Below the pieces are notes generated by a model. The model saw only the letters and a program-made list of their open reading frames with translations, ran no database searches and had not been told where the DNA came from. Position numbers and translations under genes: made by a program. From Chryseobacterium joostei (GTDB lineage Bacteria; Bacteroidota; Bacteroidia; Flavobacteriales; Weeksellaceae), in the NCBI RefSeq assembly GCF_003815775.1, contig NZ_CP033926.1, positions 2,852,001 through 2,916,000 on the forward strand: a stretch of DNA of 64,000 bases, read 5' to 3'. Each line of letters opens with the position of its first letter. Position 1 is the first letter of the stretch. Below, one piece after another: positions 1 through 7,573 of this stretch.

Positions 1-150
1 TTTTTTGTATTGGATGAGTTTGATGAAGAATTTTTAAACGATTATTCTGAACAAATCCTCCGGTCAGGGAAAGCAGACAAAGTATTATGTGGCTGGGTTG
101 AATTATATCAGGAAAATTATAAAGCTTTTGTATATTTGCTGACCTTATAA
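1..150 (+). CDS. C-terminal end of an unidentified gene cut by the window edge
   Basis: Frame 1 is open from the first base to a TAA at 148-150 and encodes the last 49 residues of a protein ending in FVYLLTL. It lies 94 bases upstream of the pigment ACP on the same strand, so it may be the previous member of the flexirubin locus. Nothing in the visible part identifies a family: it is a mixed acidic and aromatic tail with one cysteine and no recognisable motif. No function is assigned. Confidence 0.55.
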   Translation, partial: FFVLDEFDEEFLNDYSEQILRSGKADKVLCGWVELYQENYKAFVYLLTL

Positions 151-244
151 AAATACAACACTATAACCTTGTAACAATGTAACAACGAAGCCATCCCAAA
201 ATAGGCAAATTGAAACATTACTATATTGGTAAATTAACTAAATT

Positions 245-502
245 ATGGAAAACTTAAAAACTGAATTGAAACACAAAATTATTGAAGTACTTAACCTTGA
301 AGATGTTTCTGTAGAGGAAATCAAAGATACAGACCCATTATTCGGAGGAGGATTAGGTCTTGATTCTATTGATGCCTTAGAACTTATCGTTCTTCTTGAT
401 AAAGATTACGGAATCAAATTAGCCGATCCTAAAAAAGGAAAAGAAATTTTCCAATCTATCGATACAATGGCTAAATTCATTGAAGACAACAGAACAAAAT
501 AA
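245..502 (+). CDS. Acyl carrier protein of the aryl-polyene pathway
   Basis: This is an 85-residue acyl carrier protein. Ser41 in GLGLDSIDAL is the expected 4'-phosphopantetheine attachment site, and the rest is a short acidic helical bundle. It is the first complete gene of the plus arm and lies just before the KS/KS-like pair, so it probably carries the growing aryl-polyene chain. A second, diverged ACP lies at 14723-14977; one may load the starter and the other carry elongation, but that division is inference. The long palindrome at 511-547 separates it from the next gene and could uncouple their expression. Confidence 0.93.
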   Translation: MENLKTELKHKIIEVLNLEDVSVEEIKDTDPLFGGGLGLDSIDALELIVLLDKDYGIKLADPKKGKEIFQSIDTMAKFIEDNRTK

Positions 503-510
503 AATTAAAA

Positions 511-547
511 TAACAGTTTATCAATGTACCTCATTGATAAACTGTTA
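511..547. repeat. Perfect 16-bp inverted repeat between ACP and KS genes
   Basis: The arms at 511-526 (TAACAGTTTATCAATG) and 532-547 are perfectly complementary around a 5-base loop. No T-run follows, so it is not a classic terminator. It may be an intra-operon RNA hairpin, or one of the AATGTA/TACATT palindromes that recur in this locus at 2819, 14645, 16222 and 22061. Confidence 0.85.
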
Positions 548-561
548 CATTACTTAATACA

Positions 562-1761
562 ATGAGCCAAAAAATTGCCATAACAGGGATGGGCATCATT
601 TCTTCCATTGGAAACAATGTGGAGGAAAATTTTATTTCATTACAATCCGGAAAACATGGTATTTCAGATATTCAGATGTTTGAGACCCGCCATGCAGGAA
701 CAATTAAAACGGGTGAAATAAAACTATCCAATGAGGAACTTGTGCAAAAGCTTCACCTTGATGAAGATAATAATGTAACAAGAACTTCCTTATTAGGGAT
801 GGTTGCTGCAAAGGAAGCTGTAGAAAGTGCCGGAATTTCAGATATTAATGAATACAGAACGGGACTTATCTCATCTACCAGTGTGGGAGGAATGGATATT
901 ACTGAAAAGTATTTCTACTCCTACGAAGACTTTCCTGAAAAGCAAAAATACATTGACGCTCATGATGCCGGAAATTCCTCATTGGTTATTGCTGATCATT
1001 TGGGATTAAAAGGCATGGTTTCTACCATCAGTACGGCTTGCTCTTCTGCAGCAAACGCCATTATGATGGGAGCCAAGCTGATTAAAAACGGAGTACTAGA
1101 CCGCGTTATTGTGGGTGGAACAGATTCGCTTTCAAAGTTTACACTGAACGGATTCAATACCCTGATGATTCTCACGGACTCTTACAATACACCTTTTGAC
1201 AACGATAGAAAAGGACTAAACCTTGGAGAAGCAGCCGCCTATCTGGTTCTTGAATCTGAGGAAATTGTAAAAAAAGAAAACAAACAGGTATTGGCCTATC
1301 TTTCCGGTTACGGAAATGCTAATGATGCTCACCACCAAACAGCTTCTTCCGAAAATGGACAAGGCGCATTCCTTGCAATGCAGCAGGCTTTGAAAATTTC
1401 AGGATTGAAAAAGGAAGATATAGATTATATCAACGTTCACGGTACCGCAACACCCAACAACGATTTGTCGGAGGGAATTGCCATGATCAGAATTTTTGGA
1501 GAGAATCAGGTTCCTGAATTCAGCTCCACAAAAGCATTTACAGGACATACATTAGCAGCAGCAGCAGGAATTGAAGCTGTATTTTCAATTTTGGCCATGC
1601 AGCGCAGCCTTATTTTTCCTAACCTGAATTTTAAGACCAAAATGGAAGAGTTTGATTTAACTCCGGTTACTGAACTAAAGGAAAAGACCATCAATCATGT
1701 TCTTTCCAATTCCTTTGGGTTTGGAGGAAACTGTTCAACCTTAATCTTCTCAAAATCATGA
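562..1761 (+). CDS. Beta-ketoacyl-ACP synthase (FabF/KAS II type), catalytic KS
   Basis: This 399-residue thiolase-fold ketosynthase has the full Cys-His-His triad: Cys160 in STACSSA, His293 in VHGTATP and His329 in FTGHTLAAAAG. It would catalyse decarboxylative condensation of malonyl-ACP with the growing aryl-polyene chain in the cytoplasm. Its stop overlaps the start of the next gene (ATGA), which encodes a KS-like protein without these residues. That arrangement matches KS/chain-length-factor pairs of aryl-polyene systems. ATG 562 gives the normal N-terminus (KIAITGMG). Confidence 0.93.
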   Translation: MSQKIAITGMGIISSIGNNVEENFISLQSGKHGISDIQMFETRHAGTIKTGEIKLSNEELVQKLHLDEDNNVTRTSLLGMVAAKEAVESAGISDINEYRTGLISSTSVGGMDITEKYFYSYEDFPEKQKYIDAHDAGNSSLVIADHLGLKGMVSTISTACSSAANAIMMGAKLIKNGVLDRVIVGGTDSLSKFTLNGFNTLMILTDSYNTPFDNDRKGLNLGEAAAYLVLESEEIVKKENKQVLAYLSGYGNANDAHHQTASSENGQGAFLAMQQALKISGLKKEDIDYINVHGTATPNNDLSEGIAMIRIFGENQVPEFSSTKAFTGHTLAAAAGIEAVFSILAMQRSLIFPNLNFKTKMEEFDLTPVTELKEKTINHVLSNSFGFGGNCSTLIFSKS

Positions 1762-2819
1762 GTGCAGTATACATCAACAGTGCATCCTGTATCTCCGTTC
1801 AGGACACTTTAAACGAAAATTTTCTTCAAAATCTTAAGCCGGAAAATTCGGTAAAGATGATAAAGGCCATAGAACCTAATTACAAGGAATTCATTCCTCC
1901 CGCAATGATCAGGAGAATGTCTAAGACTGTAAAAATGAGTTCTGTAGCCTCGCATCATGCTTTAAAGGAAGCAGGAATTGAACAGCCGGATGCCATTATT
2001 GTAGGAACCGGGATGGGATGTTCTCAGGATTCTGAAAAGTTTTTGAAAAATGTGATTGATAATCATGAAGAGTTTTTAACTCCTACATTTTTTATTCAAT
2101 CTACTCATAACACCGTTGCAGGTCAAATTGCACTTGGTTTACAGTGTCATGCGTACAATTTCACGTATGTAAACACATCTTCTTCACTGGAGTTTTCATT
2201 TTTGGATGCCCAGCTTCAGATTTCTGATGGCGAAGCAGAAAATATCCTTGTTGGTTCTACCGATGAGCAGACTGACAGAACCATGGAGCTTTACTGCTTA
2301 AATAATACCATTAAACACGAAGGTCAACTTCCCGCAGACCATCTGAATTCTACCACCAAAGGAGTTATTTGGGGAGAAGGAGCCAGCTTTTTTGTTGTTG
2401 GAAAAGATAAAACAGAAAATTCCTACGCAAAACTTACAGACATTAAAATCAGTAACAGACTAGAATTGGATGAAACGAAAAGCTTTATCCAGGAGTTTTT
2501 AACGGAAAACAATCTTTCTGCACAGGATATAGATGCTGTAATCTTAGGTTTCAGTAGTGATGCTTCCTCTGATGTTTACTATACAAATGCAATGGGACTA
2601 TTTGCAGATTCAGCTTTATTATATTACAAACATCTGAGTGGAGAATTTAATACAGCAAGTGGTTTTTCTACTTTCATGGCTTGTCATATTCTTAAGGAGC
2701 AGCAAATTCCTGAAGTGATGATGATTAATGAAAAGAAAAAAGAGGAAGTAAAAAATGTACTTCTTTACAACCATCTTGCAGGCAGTGATCACAGTTTAGT
2801 ATTATTGGAGAGAGCTTGA
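1758..2819 (+). CDS. Degenerate ketosynthase, probable chain-length-factor partner
   Basis: The 353 residues keep the KS fold outline (GTGMGCSQD, the WGEGASFFVV strand) but lack the catalytic residues. The nucleophile position reads NTSSSLEF, with Ser141 where the partner has Cys160, and the segments expected to carry the two catalytic histidines read GFSSDASSD and TASGFSTFMA. It overlaps the intact KS by four bases. In aryl-polyene systems such as E. coli ApeO/ApeC an inactive KS paralogue forms a heterodimer with the active one and sets chain length. The same role is inferred here. Confidence 0.85.
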   Translation: MSAVYINSASCISVQDTLNENFLQNLKPENSVKMIKAIEPNYKEFIPPAMIRRMSKTVKMSSVASHHALKEAGIEQPDAIIVGTGMGCSQDSEKFLKNVIDNHEEFLTPTFFIQSTHNTVAGQIALGLQCHAYNFTYVNTSSSLEFSFLDAQLQISDGEAENILVGSTDEQTDRTMELYCLNNTIKHEGQLPADHLNSTTKGVIWGEGASFFVVGKDKTENSYAKLTDIKISNRLELDETKSFIQEFLTENNLSAQDIDAVILGFSSDASSDVYYTNAMGLFADSALLYYKHLSGEFNTASGFSTFMACHILKEQQIPEVMMINEKKKEEVKNVLLYNHLAGSDHSLVLLERA

Positions 2820-2865
2820 TAATGTATTCACGAAATTCCTAAAAGACTATCCGATAATACATTAT
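2819..2865. repeat. 10-bp inverted repeat between KS-like and deacetylase genes
   Basis: ATAATGTATT at 2819-2828 is the exact reverse complement of AATACATTAT at 2856-2865, with a 27-base loop. It starts at the KS-like stop codon and ends in a short T-run, so it could act as a partial terminator. The AATGTA/TACATT core resembles other palindromes of this locus. Confidence 0.6.
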
Positions 2866-2890
2866 TTTTGCTATTCAAAAACAGCGAGCG

Positions 2891-3643
2891 ATGAAACACT
2901 ACTCATTCATCTTATTTTATCTCTTTTGCAACGTTTTTATCTATGCGTTTCAGGGGAGCTTTTGGGTGTATATTGCTTGTTTTCTTGTTTTTTCTGCTGT
3001 AGTTGTCTGGGGATCATTCGCTATTGAACTGGGATATTTTGTCAACAGTATTACCCATAAACGCACAAAAATCAAGGAAATTGCTCTGACTTTTGATGAT
3101 GGACCAACCGAATTTACGCCGAAGTTTTTAGATTTACTCAAAGAATATCAGATAAAGGCGACTTTTTTCTGTATCGGAAAACAGATTGAAAAATATCCTG
3201 AAACATTTCAGAGAATCATTGCTGAAGGCCACACTATTGGAAACCATACATTAACCCACTCTAAATCAACAGGTTTTTTATCAACTTCTAAAATGATTGT
3301 AGAAATTGAAAACTGTGATAAGGTGATAAATAATATTGGAAACATACAGACAAATTTATACAGACCTCCTTTCGGGGTTACGAATCCGAGCATTGCAAAA
3401 GCCATTAAACAAACTCATAAAATAAGCATCGGCTGGAACGTCCGTTCTCTGGACACCATCATTGATGACGAAAAGAAAATCTACAAGAGAGTTACTAAAA
3501 ATTTAAGAAAAGGGAGTATTATTCTCCTTCATGATACCTCAGAAAAAACGTATCGTGTACTGGTAGATTTATTAGTATTTTTGAAAGATAAAAAGTACTC
3601 AACATTTACCGTTGATTCAATTACAAATTCAAGGAAAAAATGA
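2891..3643 (+). CDS. Membrane-anchored polysaccharide deacetylase (NodB/CE4 family)
   Basis: This 250-residue protein has a hydrophobic N-terminus (about residues 5-50, probably two membrane segments) followed by a NodB homology domain. Visible motifs are TFDDGP (Asp69/Asp70), HTIGNHTLTH (metal ligands His119 and His123), the RPPFG motif and the LLHD motif near the end. The family is metal-dependent and removes N- or O-acyl groups. Deacetylases recur in flexirubin and aryl-polyene loci, where the substrate is not established; it may remodel the lipid or glycan carrier of the pigment. It overlaps the LolA-like gene by four bases. Confidence 0.88.
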   Translation: MKHYSFILFYLFCNVFIYAFQGSFWVYIACFLVFSAVVVWGSFAIELGYFVNSITHKRTKIKEIALTFDDGPTEFTPKFLDLLKEYQIKATFFCIGKQIEKYPETFQRIIAEGHTIGNHTLTHSKSTGFLSTSKMIVEIENCDKVINNIGNIQTNLYRPPFGVTNPSIAKAIKQTHKISIGWNVRSLDTIIDDEKKIYKRVTKNLRKGSIILLHDTSEKTYRVLVDLLVFLKDKKYSTFTVDSITNSRKK

Positions 3644-4266
3644 TTAAAAATATTGCCCTAGGAGCATTTTTACTGATATCCGGTTTCTTTTTTGCACAAA
3701 ATACAGCAATGTCAGGAGCCGAGGCCAAAGCATTTGTGTCAAAAGTTTCCTCAGACACCAAGGAAATCAAAACATTGCAAAGTGATTTTACGCAGACCAA
3801 AAAAATGGATTTTTTGGATAAAAGCATTGTAACCTACGGAAAAATGTCATTGCAGACTCCTAATATGCTGAGCTGGAAATACACAAAACCTTATCAGTAC
3901 AGCATTGTTTTTAAAAGCAATAAGATCTTCATCAATGATCAAGGGAAAAAATCCTCTGTGGATGCTAAAAGTAAGACTTTTGAAAAGATCAATAAACTGA
4001 TTGTAGGAAGCTCAAACGGAACCATGTTCAATGATCCTGAATTTACAGTAACCTACTTCAAGAATGGAAATTACAATGTGGCTAAGTTTGTTCCAAAGAC
4101 CTCACAACTGCTGAAATACATCAAACAGATTGAGCTTTATTTCCCAAAGAACCAGTCTACGGTTTCTCAGGTTAATATGACTGAGGCCTCAGGTGATACT
4201 ACGAATATTGTTTTCAAAAATACAAAGATCAATGCTTCAATTCCTGCGTCAGAATTTACTTTGTAG
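3640..4266 (+). CDS. LolA-like periplasmic outer-membrane lipoprotein carrier
   Basis: This 208-residue protein has a signal peptide (positively charged start, hydrophobic core, FFFAQN cleavage region). A LolA-type half-barrel region follows, with TLQSDFTQTKKMDFLDK and a WKYTKPYQYS segment, typical of LolA-like proteins in pigment loci. LolA ferries lipidated cargo across the periplasm. Lying between a deacetylase and a lipoprotein gene, it is inferred to move the pigment or a lipid-linked intermediate to the outer membrane rather than bulk lipoproteins. It begins in an ATGA overlap. Confidence 0.87.
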   Translation: MIKNIALGAFLLISGFFFAQNTAMSGAEAKAFVSKVSSDTKEIKTLQSDFTQTKKMDFLDKSIVTYGKMSLQTPNMLSWKYTKPYQYSIVFKSNKIFINDQGKKSSVDAKSKTFEKINKLIVGSSNGTMFNDPEFTVTYFKNGNYNVAKFVPKTSQLLKYIKQIELYFPKNQSTVSQVNMTEASGDTTNIVFKNTKINASIPASEFTL

Positions 4267-4867
4267 CCTGATTCTATTACTGGTGGTTTCCTGTAAAACA
4301 TATCAGCTAAATGATGTAAAGGCAGTTTCAACAACTGAAAAAACTGTTGAAAACCTTTATTTTTCATCTACTGAAGATTATGTTTATAAATGTCAGATGG
4401 ATATTTATAAAAATCATGTAAGCGGAATCCTTATCATCAAAAAATTGAACGAAACGACACACCGTGTCGTATTAACCTCTGACTTTGGCAATAAGCTGAT
4501 TGATTTTGAGCTTTCGGACAATAATTTTAAACTGAATTATGTGCTCCCAGATCTGGATAAAAAAATCGTGATTAATTTTCTAAAAAATGACTTTCAACAG
4601 CTATTGAAAAAACAATATCCGGTAAGTGAAAGCTTTGAAAATGAAAGTTCTAAAATCTATCTTTCAAGGATTGATAACAAGGGCTATTATCTATTCTTCA
4701 ACAAGGAAAATGGTCTACTGAAACAGATCATTTATACCAAAAACAACAAGGAGAAAATCGATTTTACATTTGATGCAAAAAAGCATATCTTCGCGGACAG
4801 CTTAAATCTGCAACACAAGGATTTTAAGATCAATATAAAACTATTTCAAATAACCGAAACTGAATAA
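4232..4867 (+). CDS. Outer-membrane-type lipoprotein of the pigment locus
   Basis: ATG 4232 gives MLQFLRQNLLCSLILLLVVSC, a clean lipoprotein signal with a VVSC lipobox (Cys21). Start codons further upstream would put a basic non-signal tail in front, so 4232 is preferred. The gene overlaps the LolA-like gene by 35 bases, and the protein is 211 residues. The rest is beta-rich and has no named domain that I recognise. Its position directly after a LolA-like carrier suggests an acceptor working like LolB, but no sequence signature proves that. Confidence 0.75.
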   Translation: MLQFLRQNLLCSLILLLVVSCKTYQLNDVKAVSTTEKTVENLYFSSTEDYVYKCQMDIYKNHVSGILIIKKLNETTHRVVLTSDFGNKLIDFELSDNNFKLNYVLPDLDKKIVINFLKNDFQQLLKKQYPVSESFENESSKIYLSRIDNKGYYLFFNKENGLLKQIIYTKNNKEKIDFTFDAKKHIFADSLNLQHKDFKINIKLFQITETE

Positions 4868-4874
4868 TTTCTAC

Positions 4875-5474
4875 ATGAAAAAAATATATTTCTGGCTTTT
4901 TGCACTTATCTCCAGTTTATCTTTTGCACAGGTAACTTTTAATCCGGGAATCAGAGTAGGTGCCAATATCGCACACCTATCTGACGGACCTGCACAAGAT
5001 TACTTTTATTATAACGATAATCAGGGATATCACTATGGAAGCAATGCCTATGATATCAAATCAAAAGTAGATTTTTATATAGGCTTTCAGGCGAATATCC
5101 GATTTGCAAAGTTCTACGCTCTTCAACCGGAAATTTATTATACACGTCAGGGAGCAAAATTTGAAAGTCAAAAATCTTCTGTAGCGTCTAAAACCGTCAC
5201 TCTTTCCTATGTAGGAGGAGCTATTGTGAATAAATTTTATTTTGATAAATTTAATCTTCATTTTGGTCCTACTTTAGAACTTTTGACAGATCATAAAGAG
5301 ATTGACTCTCCTACAGAAGCAGATTTGGGATTACTGTTTGGAGCCGGATATGATATTACAAAAAATATAGGTGTTGAAGCCAGAATTAAAAAGGGTTTCG
5401 TACACATCAATAATGATCATACCAATGTAACATTCCAGGTAGGGGTTTACTACACATTTAACATGAAAAAATAA
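4875..5474 (+). CDS. Small outer-membrane beta-barrel protein (PorT-like family)
   Basis: The protein has 199 residues, a signal peptide ending SSLSFAQ, then alternating amphipathic strands rich in glycine and aromatics. It ends in VYYTFNMKK, as expected of a small eight-stranded barrel of the outer-membrane beta-barrel/PorT family. Together with the preceding LolA-like carrier and lipoprotein it completes an apparent set of envelope proteins dedicated to the pigment. Whether it anchors, displays or translocates the pigment is unknown. Confidence 0.8.
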   Translation: MKKIYFWLFALISSLSFAQVTFNPGIRVGANIAHLSDGPAQDYFYYNDNQGYHYGSNAYDIKSKVDFYIGFQANIRFAKFYALQPEIYYTRQGAKFESQKSSVASKTVTLSYVGGAIVNKFYFDKFNLHFGPTLELLTDHKEIDSPTEADLGLLFGAGYDITKNIGVEARIKKGFVHINNDHTNVTFQVGVYYTFNMKK

Positions 5475-5476
5475 TT

Positions 5477-5857
5477 ATGCAGACCATTCTTACAGACTTT
5501 TATACTTTAACATCACACGAAAAAGCAGAAAACGGAAGTTTTATTGCGCATATCAACCTAAATAAAGACCATGATATTTTCAAGGGCCATTTTCCGGGAA
5601 ATCCTGTGACACCTGGGGTTTGTATGATGCAGATTATTAAGGAACTGACAGAAGAATTCACAGGCTCAAAATTATTCTTAAAAACGGCATCTAATGTAAA
5701 ATTTATGGCCATTATCAATCCTTTTGAAACTCCGGATCTGAAACTTCAATTGGATATTACTGAAAATGAAGAAGATGTTAAAGTAAAAAACATAACTTCC
5801 TTTGGCGAGACTATTGCATTAAAGTTGTCTGTAAGCTATAAAAAATTAACGGCATGA
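5477..5857 (+). CDS. Hot-dog 3-hydroxyacyl-ACP dehydratase (FabZ-like)
   Basis: This 126-residue hot-dog protein has the dehydratase signature GHFPGNPVTPGVCMMQ. His38 corresponds to the catalytic histidine of FabZ. The acidic partner (Glu in FabZ, Asp in FabA) is replaced by Gln52. It would remove water from beta-hydroxyacyl-ACP to build the conjugated polyene. E. coli aryl-polyene synthesis uses a pair of hot-dog dehydratases; only one is visible here, so the substitution may mean that it needs a partner or uses another acid. It overlaps the next gene by four bases. Confidence 0.88.
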   Translation: MQTILTDFYTLTSHEKAENGSFIAHINLNKDHDIFKGHFPGNPVTPGVCMMQIIKELTEEFTGSKLFLKTASNVKFMAIINPFETPDLKLQLDITENEEDVKVKNITSFGETIALKLSVSYKKLTA

Positions 5858-6330
5858 AACTTATCTTATCATTCGTAGCGGCATTTATTTTTTTCTTTCA
5901 GTCTGACATAGAAGCTTTGAGAAACAGCTATGCCAAGGCCAACGATTCTGCATCCAATACTGAAAAATTCATAGGAATTGCAGAAAAGCAATCAGGTTCT
6001 GATGCAGTCACTTTAGGCTATAAAGCAGCAGCAAAGATCATGGAGGCAAAGGTTTCCAAGGGAAATAGAAAAACTCTGGTAAAAACAGGAGCTACAAGTC
6101 TTGAGGCGATTATCAAAAGTAATCCTAATAACGCAGAATTACGCCTGATAAGATTAAGTGTTCAGGAAAACATTCCTAAAATTGTGGGTTACCGAGGCAG
6201 TCTAAAGGATGACAAGGCTTTCCTACTGAGCAATTACAGTAAACAAAATGCAGCCCTGAAAAATTATATCAAAAGGTTTGCATTGCAGTCTAAAACCATT
6301 ACCGAGGCTGAAAGAGCCACTTTAAAATAA
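5854..6330 (+). CDS. Secreted helical protein of the pigment locus, function unknown
   Basis: The protein has 158 residues, a signal peptide-like start (MKLILSFVAAFIFFFQS), then an almost entirely helical, lysine-rich sequence with segments such as ALRNSYAKANDS and NPNNAELRLIRL that look like TPR-type helical hairpins. It overlaps the dehydratase gene by four bases and lies four bases before the glycosyltransferase, so it is translated as part of the pigment operon. I do not recognise a named family. It is probably periplasmic. Confidence 0.72.
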   Translation: MKLILSFVAAFIFFFQSDIEALRNSYAKANDSASNTEKFIGIAEKQSGSDAVTLGYKAAAKIMEAKVSKGNRKTLVKTGATSLEAIIKSNPNNAELRLIRLSVQENIPKIVGYRGSLKDDKAFLLSNYSKQNAALKNYIKRFALQSKTITEAERATLK

Positions 6331-6334
6331 TATA

Positions 6335-7507
6335 ATGTTCCTTGCTGAAGTACAAAATGCAATTTCTGAAAAGAAAATCTGCGTTTTAATACCTACCTAC
6401 AATAATGAAAAAACCCTTAAAAGGGTAATAGACGGTGTTTTGAACTATACCGAAAGTATTATTGTGGTCAATGACGGTTCTACCGATTCTACCCCTCAAA
6501 TTCTTGCTCAATATCCTCACATTACCACCATCACCCTGCCTGAGAACAAAGGGAAAGGAAACGGATTGAAAATAGGCTTCAGAAAAGCCAAGGAATTGAA
6601 CTATGATTATGCCATAACCATTGATTCTGACGGACAACATTATCCCGATGATATTCCTGTATTTGTAGATTCATTACTTCAGGAAAATGAAGAGGTATTA
6701 TTAATTGGGAACAGAAATATGTCCCAAGATGGTATTCCAAAGAAAAGCAGCTTCGGAAACAGATTTTCTAATTTTTGGTTTTGGTTCGAAACAGGAATTA
6801 AGCTGGAAGACACTCAATCCGGTTACAGGCTATATCCTTTGCACAAAATTCCAAAGAAATATTTCACTCCAAAATTTGAGTTTGAAATTGAGATCATTGT
6901 AAGGACTGCATGGAGACATGTTCCGGTAAAGAATGTTCCTATCAAGGTTTTGTATGACCCTGCAGAACGTGTTTCGCATTTCAGGCCGTTTAAGGATTTT
7001 ACAAGAATCAGTATCTTGAATACGATTTTAGTAACAATCACTCTTTTTTATATTATTCCGAGAAACTTCGTGAATAACTTCAAAAAAAAAAGCTTTAAAA
7101 AATTCATAAAGGAAGATGTACTGGAAAGCGACGGTAGCAACCGTACAAAGGCTTTTTCCATTGCCTTGGGAGTCTTTATCGGGCTATCTCCATTTTGGGG
7201 ATTTCAAACGTTATTAGTCATCAGCTTATCTGTTCTTTTCAAGCTGAATAAAGTTCTTGCATTTGTAGCCTCCAACGTGAGTCTTCCTCCCTTTATTCCG
7301 TTTATTATTGCCGCATCATTGTTCCTTGGTTCTCCGTTTGTTCATGGAGACAGTAATATTTTAAGTCAGGATCTAAATTTTGAGCTTATCAAGAATAACC
7401 TGCTTCAATATGTTATTGGAAGCTTCATACTAAGTACTACATTGTCTGCCTTGGCAGGAATAAGCACTTTTCTATTTCTGAATAAGCTGAATCCGGAAAA
7501 CAATTAA
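6335..7507 (+). CDS. Family 2 glycosyltransferase fused to a DUF2062 membrane domain
   Basis: Residues 14-230 are a GT-A glycosyltransferase (LIPTYNNEKTL, VVNDGSTDST, metal-binding DSD at 97-99 in TIDSDGQHYPDD). They resemble dolichyl-phosphate mannose synthases, which transfer sugars to lipid carriers. Residues about 245-385 are a DUF2062 domain with hydrophobic segments and the FIGLSPFWGFQTLL signature. It is the last gene of the plus arm, before a terminator at 7521. It may glycosylate a lipid needed for pigment transport, but the real acceptor is unknown. Confidence 0.88.
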   Translation: MFLAEVQNAISEKKICVLIPTYNNEKTLKRVIDGVLNYTESIIVVNDGSTDSTPQILAQYPHITTITLPENKGKGNGLKIGFRKAKELNYDYAITIDSDGQHYPDDIPVFVDSLLQENEEVLLIGNRNMSQDGIPKKSSFGNRFSNFWFWFETGIKLEDTQSGYRLYPLHKIPKKYFTPKFEFEIEIIVRTAWRHVPVKNVPIKVLYDPAERVSHFRPFKDFTRISILNTILVTITLFYIIPRNFVNNFKKKSFKKFIKEDVLESDGSNRTKAFSIALGVFIGLSPFWGFQTLLVISLSVLFKLNKVLAFVASNVSLPPFIPFIIAASLFLGSPFVHGDSNILSQDLNFELIKNNLLQYVIGSFILSTTLSALAGISTFLFLNKLNPENN

Positions 7508-7520
7508 ATTACAAATAAGA

Positions 7521-7551
7521 AAAGCCTCGAAATATAATATTCCAAGGCTTT
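7521..7551. terminator. Bidirectional terminator between the pigment plus arm and the M36 peptidase gene
   Basis: AAAGCCT at 7521-7527 pairs with AGGCTTT at 7545-7551, with A-rich and T-rich flanks. It sits between two convergent genes that end at 7507 and 7574. Confidence 0.7.
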
Positions 7552-7573
7552 TGCTTCCTAATTATTTATTTTA

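Noticed and set aside
4193..4231. Upstream start for the lipoprotein gene
   Set aside because: It would add 13 residues before a clear lipoprotein signal and extend the overlap with the LolA-like gene; ATG 4232 fits the signal peptide better.
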